Origin: Theobroma cacao
Taxonomy: Eukaryota > Streptophyta > Magnoliopsida > Malvales > Malvaceae
DNA: 64,000 bases
Assembly (NCBI RefSeq): GCF_000208745.1
Contig: NC_030855.1
Span: 8,283,584-8,347,583, forward strand
Reading direction: 5' to 3'
Both the position numbers and the translations under genes were made by a program. This document shows, piece after piece, positions 1-11,617 of the stretch. The notes under the pieces were generated by a model that saw nothing but the letters and a program-made list of their open reading frames with translations, was not told the DNA's origin and made no database searches. Numbering within the stretch: position 1 is the stretch's first letter; each line of letters starts with the position of its first letter.

Positions 1-384
1 ACTGCAAGAAAACCAATAGAGCGAGGGAAATATATTGTAAGGGAAGTGAGACTGGCAATGGATAAAACGAAAAGTTTATATAATCTCCAAGAGATTCTTG
101 ACGCATCCATTGGCTTAGCTGCAACACCCAAAGGCTTGGAAATGTTTGTGGACCTAGCAATGAGTTGTGTAGAAGAATCAGGAGCTAACAGGCCTACAAT
201 GAGTGAAGTGGTAAAAGAGATTGAAAACATTATGCAGCTCGCTGGCATGAATCCCAATGCTGAATCAGCATCTGGTTCAGCAACTTATGAGGAAGCAACT
301 AAGGGGGGTTCTCTCCATCCATACAGTGATGACTCTTTTGCTTATAGTGGGGTCTTCCCAGCCTCCAAGATAGAGCCCCAGTGA
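1..384 (+). CDS. C-terminal exon of an LRR receptor-like protein kinase, HPCA1 (At5g49760) type, partial
   Basis: The frame is open from base 1 and ends in TGA at 382-384, giving 127 residues; the 5' part of the gene lies outside the window. The first ~85 residues are the end of a protein kinase domain: the subdomain XI stretch CVEESGANRPTMSEVVKEIE carries the conserved Arg-Pro, as in plant receptor kinases. The short cytoplasmic tail ends SDDSFAYSGVFPASKIEPQ, which I recognise from LRR VIII-1 receptor kinases such as HPCA1/CARD1, the hydrogen-peroxide and quinone sensor at the plasma membrane. The family is confident; orthology to HPCA1 itself cannot be shown from the tail alone, because close paralogues share it. 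No defect is visible in this exon. Confidence 0.85.
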   Translation, partial: TARKPIERGKYIVREVRLAMDKTKSLYNLQEILDASIGLAATPKGLEMFVDLAMSCVEESGANRPTMSEVVKEIENIMQLAGMNPNAESASGSATYEEATKGGSLHPYSDDSFAYSGVFPASKIEPQ

Positions 385-620
385 GAGTCATTTTGCTACT
401 TTTCTTTTTCTTCTTTGTATTATTTATTTTATGAGCAATGAACTTGGTGAGACAGCTGCTTGTGTTTTCAGCCTTGGTGACTGTCAACTTATGTCGGATC
501 TTTTTGTTGTTTGTTGCATATTATGATGAAACTGTAATTATAATGAATTCTTTATATTTAAATAGGTAAATAGAAGAATTGATTACAAAGACGCTAAAAT
601 GCTTTAGCATATTATTATAC
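385..620 (+). other. 3' UTR and downstream spacer of the receptor-kinase gene
   Basis: AT-rich sequence after the kinase stop codon with T-rich stretches typical of plant 3' ends. I see no unambiguous polyadenylation signal and no other gene. It runs up to the target-site duplication of the MITE that follows. Confidence 0.5.
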
Positions 621-623
621 TTA

Positions 624-1347
624 GGTAGTGTTTGATACGAGGGAAATAGGAGCACATTCTTTATATCCAATTAAATTATATTGCAGTATTTATTTTGTAG
701 TAAACTATCATAATATAAAATTAAAATGCGATCACATTACAGTAGATGGATGTAATGTGATTGCAATACAAAATCAATGCAATTTGATTGTATTGTACTT
801 TACAATGTTATTAAAGATATTTTTGTTCTTCAACTTTGTTATTTTGTTAAAAACATTTTATAATGTTATAATTTATTGTTTTATATAGATTTCAAGGCTA
901 TCTTTTTATTATTTTTAATAGTTATGGTGACTATCAATAAAATTTATAGTCTTTTAAAGGAAAAAAAATTAAATATAATATATAATATTGAAAATTATAT
1001 TAAAAAATAAAAATAAAATATATAAGACTATAATAAAAAATAAAATATATGATATTAAAAATATATTTAAGAGATCATATTATATAAAAATTAATAATAA
1101 AAAATACAAGTATATTAAACTTTTATTTTAATAAATAAGGATAATTTTGAAAATTGACATTACATTCATAACAAAGTACTTGTAAATCAAATTCTTTAAT
1201 GTTATTTTCCCTACATTTTAATCATTACTTTACTTATATATCAAATACTACAATATTATCTTCCTTGCAATCGCATTGTTTGCAATCACATTACTTATAA
1301 TCACATTACTTGTAATCATATTATATTGTAAAGTATCAAACATCACC
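624..1347. mobile_element. Tourist-like (PIF/Harbinger) MITE, 724 bp
   Basis: The ends are inverted repeats: GGTAGTGTTTGATAC at 624-638, and GTATCAAACATCACC at 1333-1347, whose complement is GGTGATGTTTGATAC (two mismatches). Both sides carry TTA (621-623 and 1348-1350), the 3-bp duplication typical of PIF/Harbinger elements. Secondary inverted segments lie further in, built from TGTAATGTGATTGCAAT-like motifs near 750-800 and 1260-1320. The interior is very AT-rich and has no coding sequence, so it would depend on a transposase elsewhere. Confidence 0.8.
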
Positions 1348-1424
1348 TTAAGTTAGGTCAACCTCTAATTCCTACTAATAAAGAACTTAGACCATTGAGT
1401 CCATATGAAGACGACCCTTCTCAA

Positions 1425-1990
1425 GATTTTTTATTTAAATTTCTTCTTATTTTTTTTCTCTATTTGCATTTTTCACTTGTTAATCTTTTAATTTCTAATT
1501 TCATTAAAGATTTAAAATATTAATAATCTAATAATTTATTATTAAATTATTAATATAAATTTTTATTTTAAATTCTTTTATTATTCTTGATATTCATTTT
1601 TCCTTTTTTATTCTTATGTTCTTGTTTTTCTTATCTTTTCTCATATCTATCGTCGACCATCTGAGAAATCACCAATGACATTGGAGTGCTAATCCGGTGT
1701 TGGTCGTGAGCATTAGGGTGTTAGATCGATACTTCCCTTGGTCAGATATGGTCTTCGAGGGCCAAATCGGTCATGGGGATTTGGCCATGGACGCCAGATG
1801 TGTTGTTTCCTTGGTTGAATCTAGCAAGGGAACACCAGATTCGACCTTAGAGCCATTGCTACTGTCACTATTGCCGTGTTTTAGTAGTGGGTGGAGGTTA
1901 GCAAGAGGAAAGAGGCAAGAATGGGAAGAGAGAGAAAGACAAAAGAGAAAATGAGAAGAAAAGAAAATATTTACTAAGAAAAGAGAGGTA
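1425..1990. repeat. Direct-repeat copy 1 (about 560 bp, partner at 5845-6405)
   Basis: This stretch matches 5845-6405 in the same orientation from a T-rich start through the CTAGCAAGGGAA segment to a purine-rich end (GGCAAGAATGGGAA). The two copies have clearly diverged and no long ORF is shared, so it looks like a non-coding transposon or LTR fragment. The short open frame at 1697-1954 is not conserved in copy 2 and is not called. Confidence 0.7.
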
Positions 1991-2260
1991 GGTGGGTAGA
2001 GAGAAAGAAATTATGGAAAAAAGAATAAATACATCTTATGTAGCATGGTAATTTTTAAAATTGATGAAGAGTATTTTTATCTATTAACATTTTTAACTTA
2101 TTCTTTCTTTTTGGAAATAGCCATTATTAAAAAGGGAGTCAGTAATGGCTATTTCGTCTTCTTTCCATGAAGTAAACAAAGTTTTAAGAAAGTAATAGGA
2201 ATAAGGGCAATGGCTATTCCATTCCCCTAACCAAACATACTCGTACAGTTATGATTTTTT
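1991..2260. other. Spacer between repeat copy 1 and the TIR element
   Basis: Contains ATTCCATTCCCCTAACCAAACATAC near 2217, a motif resembling the ends of small plant DNA transposons, and a GGAATAGCC-like match near 6540. I could not define both ends of such an element. No gene is seen. Confidence 0.4.
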
Positions 2261-3811
2261 ATGACTAAATACTTAAATGAATCCCTATCTTATTATTGTG
2301 TTCAATTAAGCCTTTAAATTTTTATTTTATATCAAATAAGCTCTTTTTACTAATTGTTGACTAACTTTCGTTAGTCAACTATTAGTTGGCACTTTTTATA
2401 CCATGTCATCTACCACGTGGCAGGTTAACATGTCATTTTGATGGAGTCACTACCATGTGGCAAATGATGTAATATTAAATGCTGTTAATTAGGATTTATA
2501 TGTTTACTTTTTTGCCCAGTCACATGTCCAAAAATGATTGACTTAAACATTTAAAACAAAAAAATTAAAAAAAAACCTAATTAATTTCTTCCTTAATCTG
2601 ATAGAGCAAATGTTTTGTGTTTAAACAAACAAAATCATTTTATTTAGATCAAATAAATGCTTCTAGCCAATTAAAGGCGTCGTTCTAATCTTTTACTATC
2701 CAAAGAATGGCTTCAATCAAGCAATGAAAACTATAAAATAATTAATATTCTTATCCTTCCACTCCAATATTTGTTCTTTCATTGCAACTTTAACATTTGC
2801 CTCTATTATCAAATTCCATAAAAAAAATTTTTCTTCAATTTTTGGTTTAGATGATTTAGTTTGTTTAAGCACAGAAGTTTGTTTTATCAGATTAAGGAAT
2901 AAAGTAATTAGGGCTCTTTTTTTTGTTTTAAATCCTTAAACCAATTATTTTTGGACATTTGGATGGGAAAATAAGTAAACATAAAAATTTTAATTAGCAA
3001 TATTTAATGTCACGTTATTTGTAATATGTCATCAAAATGACGTCACCTACATGACACGTCAACTTTTCACGTGGCAGATAATGTGGCATAAAAGTACCAA
3101 CTATATAGTTGACTAATGGAAGTTTGTCACAGCCCAATTTTCAAACCATGACGGGCGCATGGGCCCAATGGGCACAACCCATTAAGCTCAAGCAAGCCTT
3201 TCTATGTAATCAAGTTCATACTTTCTTCAAACATTCCTAAAGCCATAATTTGTAATTTTCCACTATAAATACTATAATAACATACTATGACAACTAAGAA
3301 TTTACATTTGTATTATCCAAAAAATGGTCGTACATTTGCCATCTCGTAATGGCATCATCAAATCCAAATTATACATATATTGTTTATAGCAGAAATCTTA
3401 GAGATTTACATCAAGTGTATATGTACACATGCAACAGACTCTCGACGATCAGCAGAGTGACTTGGACAAGGGTACGGCTAATGAATGCCAAGATACCTAC
3501 CAAAAGGTGATACAAGTGGATGCCTTATTCTAGGTCCCAATTGCCTCTGAATATGAAAACATGAAGTTTAAAAGAGTGAGTATAAACTCAGTGAGTGAAC
3601 ATAAGAAGGGAACAAGCAACGATACAAAGAGATTTTGAAAACATGATGCACTTTAGTTACAAACAATGCAATTTAGTTTACTTTCTTCTAAAGCCTCTTA
3701 ATTCATCCCTTGATTATTTAACTCCTTAGCATTTAAAATCCATGATAAACCATGAAGTTGAAAAGAATGAAAATTTCAGCAAATGTCCACACAAGATAAG
3801 CAAAACAGAGG

Positions 3812-4140
3812 GTTTCTCGCTGCAACAGAAAAGCATTATTCTGCAGTGAAAATTCATTTTCACTGCAGCGAAATTTGGACCAAAATTTTGAACCACCTGA
3901 GAGTTTCTCGCTGCAGAGAGAATGCATTCTTGTTGCAGCAAAAACAACGGAGAGTTTTTCACTACAGCGATAATGCATTCTCATTGTAGCAAAAATAGAG
4001 CCAATGCACACCCTCCCCCAACCCGAGACTTTCTCGTTATAGCAAGATTCATTTTCGCTACAGTGAGAATCTAGCTAGATGAAGTTAGGGAAAATTTTCA
4101 CTGCTATATAAATCCAATCCTATTGCAACAAAAATCAGCT
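3812..4140. repeat. Tandem imperfect palindromes, GCTGCAG/AATGCATT type
   Basis: About four units of 65-75 bp inside the LTR-like element. Each is centred on an AATGCATT or AATTCATT core flanked by GCTGCA-like arms in opposite orientation. The best is at 3841-3868, with 13-bp arms CTGCAGTGAAAAT and ATTTTCACTGCAG separated by two bases. Later units, near 3905-3945, 3955-3995 and 4030-4130, are more degenerate. Short frames here on both strands are by-products of the repeat. Confidence 0.75.
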
Positions 4141-4239
4141 TAAACACATTTGACAATAATCAAGTTTCCAACAGTCAATGCAATCACATATTAATTTCAA
4201 AACCTCTCTATATAGTAAATATATATATAAGCATATATA

Positions 4240-4430
4240 CCACCACCGCCTCACCCAGCTCATGTGCACTCCCACACCGCACATAGTCAGAGTCATCGTA
4301 TGCATCCCCCACATCGTGCATAGCTAATACCATCGTGTGCATCCCTCACATCGTGCACAGGCAATATCATCATCCATACTCCAGCACCCGTCATCACCGG
4401 CATGTGCTCCCCCACATCGCACACATGCAC
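4240..4430. repeat. CACATCGTGCA subrepeats in the LTR-like element
   Basis: Degenerate repeats of CATGTGCATCCCYCACATCGTGCA spaced about 40-50 bp. The same motif forms a cleaner ~60-bp tandem array at 18955-19135 in the related insertion, which supports common descent of the two elements. Confidence 0.65.
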
Positions 4431-5844
4431 GACTATATTTATTACACAATATCACCTCTCAATGCACAACACATATACGTTTATACTAACATAATAAAGG
4501 AGTACATGGATTCATCACAGTCACATTTCATAACACAACACAAAAAAAAAAAAGAAAAAAAGGTTTCATCAAGGGCTTGTTCCCATGTGCATTTTGAAGA
4601 AAAATCAATTAAAATATTTCAAGTGATTCATTCGAACATATATACATTTACCAAGAACATTTTAATGCAAGTTCACTCACTTGTTTTTGTTAATGCTTTT
4701 GGATTGACTCCAACTTCGACTAATGCACCGAGTGAAGGTGTGGGGCCTCGTTGGAACCTATCACACACAATAATATCACAACCAACTCAATTTACATAAA
4801 TATTACTCCAAAAGCTATTTTCTAATTCAAACTTTACTGGTTATTCCTAACTAACTTCCAATTACCATTTGACTGGCTATCTATTCTCCTTACTCTAGTA
4901 ACACTAGAAATAAATAAACAAACCTAAAAAAAAAAATAACTCACAACTCCAATTACTAGCCATTATCAACAACCTAAAATCAATCCTAATTCATTACTCA
5001 CCTTGGTAAACTTGTAGTTGAATTATTTCTCAAGAGTTCTCAAGCTATTATGGACAATCTCTCTCTCTCTTTCTCTCTCTAAAATGTCCAACTAGTGAGA
5101 AAAAGTATTAAGGAAAGACTTTTGAGGGTTCTTGAAGTGTAGAAGTTAAAGAGCATGAAAAATCCTATGACAAGGTATATAAAAACATAAGTTTTGGGGT
5201 TACCATGAGAAAATTTATGGAGGTTTCAAAGTAAGCTTCCATGGAAGATGAGAAAATGTGAGAAGGGAAGAAGAGATGGAAGGAAGAAGAAGAAGCTGCT
5301 GGAAATTAGATATTTATATCTAAAGTTTATCCAAGTTTTACTTAATTTACAAAAAATGGCCTTAACAAGGTGGCTTTATCTTCCTCCTATCCTTTGTTCA
5401 ATCTTTTTACTCTTTTGACACCAAGACAAAGTCCATAATAGTCTAGAAATACTCAAGTTCATGAAAACTCAAAAATTTTGACTCGAGATGGAAAAATGAC
5501 CATTTTGCCCCTATTATGGAAATTATCGTTATTTCTATTTTCTTCACTTATTTCATTATTGTATGCATCACTCATTTATCCCTTAGGCCTTTATAATATT
5601 AGAAAACCCACTTCTAGGAGCTCACCAAGGAAAATGACAAAATTACCCCTAGTCCGTGTTATCGCATCTGCTTCTAGTTACGTGTCTATAGAGGTCAAGG
5701 TTTCATAAAGTTAGTAAACAGTTAGTGAGAGGGTTTATTTAATCCAAAATAAAAGTTTAAAGGCTTAATTGAACACAATGAAAAGATAGGAGCTTAATTG
5801 ACTTTTTTGGTATAGTTTAGGAGCTTATTTACGTATTTAGCCAT

Positions 5845-6405
5845 TTTTTATTTTAATTCATTCTTATTGTTTTTTCTTTATTTGCATTTTTCATTTTTTA
5901 ATCTTTTAATTTCTAATTTCATTAAAACTTTAAAATATTAATAATCTAATAATTTGTTATTTAATTATTAATATAATTTTATTTTTTAATTTTTTTAATT
6001 TTTTAATTCAATTTTTCTTTTTCCTTATTTTTTTCTTTTTCTCTCTTTTTCTCATATATGTGCCGACCATCAGAGACAATGCCAATGATGTTGGAGCGTT
6101 AATCTAGCGTTGGCCAAAACTAGTAAGGTGCTAGTCGACATTTCTTTTGGCTAGATATGGCTGTCAAGGGTCAAATCCGACTATAGGGATCTGGGCATAG
6201 ATACCAAATTTGTTGCTTCCTCAATCAAATCTAGCAAGGGAATGCCAAATCTGACCTAAAGCCATTGCCGTTGCCATTATTGCTGCCTTTTAGTAGTAGG
6301 TCGTTGTCCTTAAATCGTAAGTGGAGGTTAGAGAGAGAAAGAGAGAGGCAAGAATGGGAACAGAGAGAAAGACAAGGGGAAAATGAGAAAAAAAAATATT
6401 TATAA
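5845..6405. repeat. Direct-repeat copy 2 (partner at 1425-1990)
   Basis: Matches copy 1 in the same orientation and begins immediately after the right end of the TIR element (5844). It carries the same CTAGCAAGGGAA and GGCAAGAATGGGAA landmarks. No coding sequence is conserved between the copies. Confidence 0.7.
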
Positions 6406-7284
6406 GTCTAGGTTTGTAATTTTTTAAAGTAAGCAAGGTCAATTTAGCCTAAAATGTTTTGGACTCTATTCCACTAGGTGTGGAATAGTTAATACCATGG
6501 TCGAGGAGAAGGTAATAGAAATTTTGAGACTTTAAGGAATAGCCTTTCTTTGGAATGGCTTATTATAATAAAAGCTTAATCTATAAAGAATTTTTAAGAG
6601 GGGTTCAATCGAAAATGATGAAAACTTTTTGCAAATTTGATTTTGAGATAAGGAAAGAAGTTTTAAACTCTAGATACTAACTTGTGCATGATTTCTTTTC
6701 AAAAATTAAGATTTGATAAAACAAAACATAAGGAGTAAGGAAAAGAGGTTGCAAATAAGTTTTATAAAGATTTGATCTCTTGCCTACATCCTCTACCTTA
6801 GCTTGCTAAAGAGTTTTCAAATCAATTAAGTATGAAGATCTTCTTAAAATGCAAGCATAACCTTTTCAACAAATTTTACAGGGATAAAGTTTAACTCTTC
6901 TACCTTTTTTATATGGTTAAGATATAACCAATAAAACTACCACTTGAATGGTTAAGGTATAATCAACTATTATTATAGTAATGAGAAATGGAAAAGTTAA
7001 TATGCCTTTTTAAGGCAGTAAGCTAGGTAGGTACAAGTATTGGATAAGCAATGAATGAGGAGTAAAGAAGTTAAGCTTAATAAATGGAGACAACAAATGC
7101 TCAAGAGAGAATAAAGAGTGATTTTAGTGCTTGAAGCTTTGCTCTCTTGTTTTGATTTGATTCCGGAATCTTTTCTTTTCATAAATGTGGTAAAAAACTT
7201 CAATTTATAGTGGGAGAGCCTTTTAGAGTCATTGGTGTGCATTTAATGCAAAATAGAGCCATTAGTTGCTAGAATTTCATGCCC
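6406..7284. other. AT-rich spacer with no recognised gene
   Basis: I see no gene, splice-compatible exon or terminal repeat pair here. The short frame at 6997-7242 (-) has no recognisable similarity and is not called. Confidence 0.5.
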
Positions 7285-7545
7285 AACGATTACATGTATT
7301 GATACTTCTACTGAGGTATCAATATTTTCAAGGCAAGCATTTCAAATCTTGCATAGAAGTATCAATACATCTATATGAGGTATTGATCATTTATCTTTGT
7401 TTTGGAATTTTTGCTCTTAGGTTGAATGTACCAATACTTATAGACAAGGTATTGATACTTTTATCTCAACATATAAAATTTTGAACACTACCAAATATGT
7501 GTTGATACTTTATTCAAAAATGTATCAATACTTTGGCTATAGTGT
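7285..7545. repeat. Cluster of GTATCAATAC / GTATTGATAC motifs
   Basis: About eight near-copies of a 10-bp motif occur in both orientations, for example at 7291, 7315, 7361, 7379, 7450, 7500 and 7520, spaced 20-70 bp. Some carry a substitution (GTACCAATAC, GTGTTGATAC). The cluster stops just before the Helitron end at 7567. Confidence 0.6.
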
Positions 7546-7566
7546 TGGTCCTCTCTTTTATTTATA

Positions 7567-7597
7567 CTAGACTGTGCCTCGTGCGATGTGCTAGGGG
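7567..7597 (-). repeat. Helitron 3' terminus: CTAG end plus hairpin
   Basis: On the minus strand the sequence runs CCTAGCACATCGCACGAGG (hairpin region, 7595-7577), a short spacer, then CTAG (7570-7567) followed by the target T. Plant Helitrons end in a short GC-rich hairpin about 10 bp before CTRR and insert between A and T, which fits. Several stem positions are mismatched. Confidence 0.75.
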
Positions 7598-8628
7598 CCA
7601 AAACAATTTTGAATGAAGTTTTTATTAGAATAATTGTATAGAATTTTATCGTTATAATTTTGATTAGAAAATGGACCATTTTATGCTGAATGTTTATAAG
7701 CATATAGAAATTTTGATTTAATGCATTGAAATAAGTAATTAGCCTAAGAAAGTAAAGTAAGATGACAAATATTATATTGTAGTTTTGTGCATACAAAAGT
7801 CATAATAGTAATTGTTGTTGTGAATAAAAAGGAAGGCAGTGTTTGTAATCTATTCTATTTTTTTTAGCAAGTGAACAAAAATTGAATGTTCTTGGTGGAT
7901 ATTAAATCCATGATCTTGTGCCTTTTGTTTTTTTTCAAAAGCAATCCTATGCCTTGTTCATGCACACATATGTATATATAAAATAACAAAAGTTAACATG
8001 GTAGTGTTCCATGTATCATACTGCCTGTTAACAAAAATAGAATGCACTTTTGGGCATAGGTCTTTTTGTAGTCTAGGTCTTGTTAATGTAAAGGGGTTGG
8101 TGAAAATTGTTCAACGGCCTTGTTTCTGGATGTGTTGTCAGCTTTGGATGAAGCTTTGTATTCATAAAAAAAAGCAAGAAATTGTACTGTTGATTAGTTT
8201 ATGAGGTAAGAAATGTAATTTTATGGAGGAGGAAGAATTATATTAAATGGTAAGCAAAGAATTAATAAACATTTTAGGTATTAAAAAATAGAATAATATG
8301 TTTTGAATGATTATGATAGATAAGAAATGCAAAAATTTAATTATTTAACCTAGTTTTGTATTTTTTGGTGGGTGATTCTTTTTCTCTGTTGGTGGTGGGT
8401 TTTTTTTATGGTGCAAACTACAACAAAAGTTGGTCTTGTGAATTGTCTACTTAGTTGATTATGGCTTGTTTTTGTGGTGTAAAATTTGGGAAAAGGTCTC
8501 TAACCACTTGGTTTTTGATTAGTGATGAGAAGGTTTATTCTTCTGGTCCTTATATTGGTGCTGCTGTTGTTAAGGATAGTGAAGCAGCTACAAAGCTTGA
8601 AGCATTGCATTCCAAGACTTGCAAGTCA
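7598..8628. other. Helitron 3' region without a recognised gene
   Basis: AT-rich sequence between the hairpin and the RPA-like remnant. A plus-strand frame at 8455-8637 encodes 60 residues I do not recognise; it is antisense to the Helitron genes and may be chance or a captured fragment. Confidence 0.4.
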
Positions 8629-10812
8629 TCAGACTAAAACAGTTTGTAGTTGGCAATTCCTATTTGGATTGTATTGGTTGTTAAACCCACAGTGAACAGA
8701 TTGGGTTGTTTGATTAAAGCTTTGACAGGTATAGTCATTCAGTTCAGGGTTTATAATGTTTTCAGTTTTGCAATGTTTGCAACAATTAATTTTTTTGCTA
8801 GCCTTCCAAATGCCATAAAATCCATCTGTTTGGTATTGTCCTCCAAAATAAGCTGTATGCAATAGTTGTAGCAAAGGAAACACAATGTTTGATTTTTATT
8901 GATTGTATCAATTATCACAGTAGATAATTAAGAAATTGTTAGTCAAAAATTGTAAAATGTTTTGTTTAAAACAAATGATTGTATGAGAGAATAGAATTAA
9001 AGGATAAACCAGTTGAAGTTTTCATAGGTTCTATATATATGTTAGTTTATTACGTCTTAGTTGTTTAGGCTGTTGTGCTTTAGTAATTTTAAGTATTAGA
9101 TTTAGCTACATACTATGTAGATAATTTTATTAAGTGACCTCAAGTAAAATCAAATTTCAATGTTTCAATGTTGGCTAAAAGAAATAAAAAAACAATTATA
9201 GAGAAGAAAAGAATATGTACTTTAACTGAAAATTATATATAATAGGGTAAGACCAAAAGTCACATCACAAACATGTAAATGTTGAACATGATTCAAAGCA
9301 TAGGTAATCAACAACAAAATAATAGAACACATATTCAGCTAGTCTACTTAAAGTGAGCAAAATATCAAAAAGCAAGTGTCAAAGTAATTTATCATGTAAA
9401 AAAAAGTAATATTGAATAGAAAAATAAAATGGTAGAAACTATTACAAAGCAAAAGCAAAGTGAGAGAAGGAAACACATGGGAAGTTCAAAAGACCATTTT
9501 CCATGGCAAAGCAGGAAAAAAAATGTACAAGCATTCAAAAAAAAATGTTCATTACCTACCTTGCCTTAAAAAATGGCCTAAACTCTTTATCTAAATACCC
9601 AATATCTAAAAAAAAGCACAGCCAACCAAATTTTGTAAGCATTCCTTATAGACACAAGTGGCAGCCTCATTCATTATAAAATATGAATTATGAGTATAAA
9701 AGTTTGTTGGTTTACTTACGTTGGCTAGGGTTCCTTCTCTTCATGCTTCATGCACCAATACTTTCTAGTGCAGAATTGTAACGAACTTCCACACTCATCG
9801 TAAGAGTTATAATACTATCTATTGGTACAATCAATATAAGCAATTGTGACTTTGATTTTGAATCTATTTTCCAAAAATGCATTTGAGTTGTTAGTGTATT
9901 TTAACATGATAGTAATGTTTATAATTGTGTGAGGTATGTTTTATTTACTTGCACTTTGGTTGGATTTGGACTATTGATCTCAACTATGGTTGTGTGCTTG
10001 ATTTCATTTGATTTCCCTAGAAACTGGTGGGGATGTAGCTGCATGTCTATAATTTGGACACTGAATGGACGTTCTTTGAACTTGTAGATTTAATTTTTAT
10101 AATGAATGACAAAAAATTTGGAAAATCAATATTTCAGCAAGCCGAAACATTTGAGTTATAGATATTACCTCTGCTTGTGTGTCAAGATCTACATAGATCT
10201 TTGTAGCTGAGCAGGAGGGAAGGTAAAGGGTGTCTACACGAATAAGTCATGTTGAGTTACATATCAGTTAAAATGAATGAATTAGTTTATGTCACTGTTA
10301 TATACTTACTCGTGTATTTTTTTATTGTTGTTATAGCCAAAATAATGATTGGACTGATTACTTCTGCTTTAAGAACAACTTTCAACGTGTTTCCACTATG
10401 AATAAAAACATTGATTGTAAGGTATAATGTACTTCTGAGCAGTAGGACAATTGAATGAACATTAGTTTTTTTTTTTTGTCACACTAAGGTCTTCAAGAAA
10501 AAAGATCTCATTTCTTAACTTCATTTGTTTGATTCTGCAAACGGACTTTCTCTATAATTGTCATTGATCTAAGCGCTTCAATAAAGTCTTGTAATAATAG
10601 AAGTATTTAAGGAAACAATATTAGTATTTGTGTAGCATAAAATCAAAAGTAAGAAGAGTATTATAAAGGTGCACATTACCTATCAAAACTATGTCGTTAT
10701 GAATTCGGCTATTGAGTTGATTAATGGAGGCAAAATTGAATACCCATGCTAGGCAAGGATCCAAGCTTTCATTGATTAGGTAGATTAGTGTATTCTTGGT
10801 AAACATGCCCAT
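8629..10812 (-). pseudogene. RPA70-like single-stranded-DNA-binding protein remnant carried by the Helitron
   Basis: Minus-strand pieces in N-to-C order resemble a plant RPA large-subunit-like protein. At 10812-10621 an OB-fold-like piece includes FNFASINQLNSRIHNDIVLIG. Around 10400-10330 lies GNTLKVVLKAEVISP, and at 10212-10160 SATKIYVDLDTQAEV. At 8883-8629 a cysteine-containing piece INCCKHCKTENIINPE resembles the RPA C-terminal zinc ribbon. Stops and frameshifts separate the pieces, and some gaps may be introns. In plant Helitrons an RPA-like ORF often accompanies the helicase and is thought to protect or load on ssDNA during rolling-circle transposition. The assignment rests on remembered motif patterns and position, so it is moderate. 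Confidence 0.5.
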
Positions 10813-11617
10813 GATATTCTAGAGAATAGGGTTGAAAGTGGTTTTATTGTTATTTATTTGAAATTTCTTGATTTGATAAAGACATGCTTCTCTTAGTTGC
10901 TACCGAAATTGGGGTGCATCTGCACTCCGAATCATGAAATGCATTGCATTTTCTATTCATTAGTAAGATGAATGTTTAGAATGTAAATGATGAGTGAATA
11001 ATAAAAGTTGTGTTGAAAATAAGTTTAACAAATATAAGATGAACAACTTTAAAATTTGTTCGTGAATAAAAGTTGAATATGAATATTGGAAGTAAAAATT
11101 CATGCAGAATTCATTTTAAAGTAAATGATATGAAATATTATGCGTTCTATAACTAATGAATTGATGCAAACATAAATTGAACTATTTTTAACAAATAGAT
11201 AGTTTTTCTGATATATAAAATGTATATACCTTAGCATTAGTAGCAAGAAAAATCAAGGCTTAGTAATGTGTTTGGCCTAGATGGGCCTATGGACTCCCAT
11301 ATACGAATTATCCTCACTTTGACTGATGTCCCTTGTTGGAAAGGGTATAAGTATTGAAGAAACTGATCTAGCATTTTCATGCTGTATTAAAAAAGGAAAA
11401 AATCATACGTCCTGATTAATATAAAAATTGTATGACTTTAGGAATGCTTGGTGTGGGGGGCTAGTATACGATAATCGCTGAAGAAATGAGAATAATGACC
11501 AGATTGCGCTTGTATATAATATTTCAAAGAAAAATGATAATAATTTAAAAATAAAAATTAACATAAAGATGGAAATAAATTTCTTGACAAACCTAAAAGC
11601 AAATTACGAAATACTTC
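10813..11617. other. Helitron spacer between RPA-like and helicase remnants
   Basis: AT-rich with no coding similarity recognised on either strand. Confidence 0.45.

Larger units (their letters stand above)
3125..5707 (+). mobile_element. LTR-like insertion (probable solo LTR), 2.58 kb
   Basis: Begins TGTCACAGCCC and ends GGTTTCATA, with AAGTT on both sides (3120-3124 and 5708-5712), the 5-bp duplication expected of LTR retrotransposons. It splits the TIR element at 2261-5844. It carries no gag or pol. It is related in layout to the insertion at 18319-20993: both start TxTCACA(A/G)CCC, carry a GTGAGTATAAACT module, a stretch repeating CACATCGTGCA, and a pyrimidine-rich segment. The end is ATA rather than the canonical CA, so the right boundary could be off by a base or two. 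Confidence 0.65.
2261..5844. mobile_element. Non-coding TIR element, interrupted by an LTR-like insertion
   Basis: The left arm starts ATGACTAAATAC at 2261. The right arm ends GTATTTAGCCAT at 5844, whose complement starts ATGGCTAAATAC. Both arms continue with the same TGTGTTCAATTAAGCCTTTAAA segment (about 2300 on the plus strand, about 5765 inverted); the right arm has an extra ~30 bp. With the insertion at 3125-5707 removed, the element is about 1 kb and non-coding. Related termini occur at 26925-27215, 45015-45645 and 46100-46590. The superfamily is not determined; runs of T at both edges hide any target duplication. Confidence 0.65.

Noticed and set aside
4335..4799. 154-codon plus-strand frame
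   Set aside because: It is translated from subrepeats and low-complexity sequence within a solo-LTR-like element and has no family resemblance.
8455..8637. 60-codon plus-strand frame MACFCGVKFGKRSL...
   Set aside because: Reads like a protein fragment but I cannot name a family, and it is antisense to the Helitron genes; mentioned in the spacer entry only.
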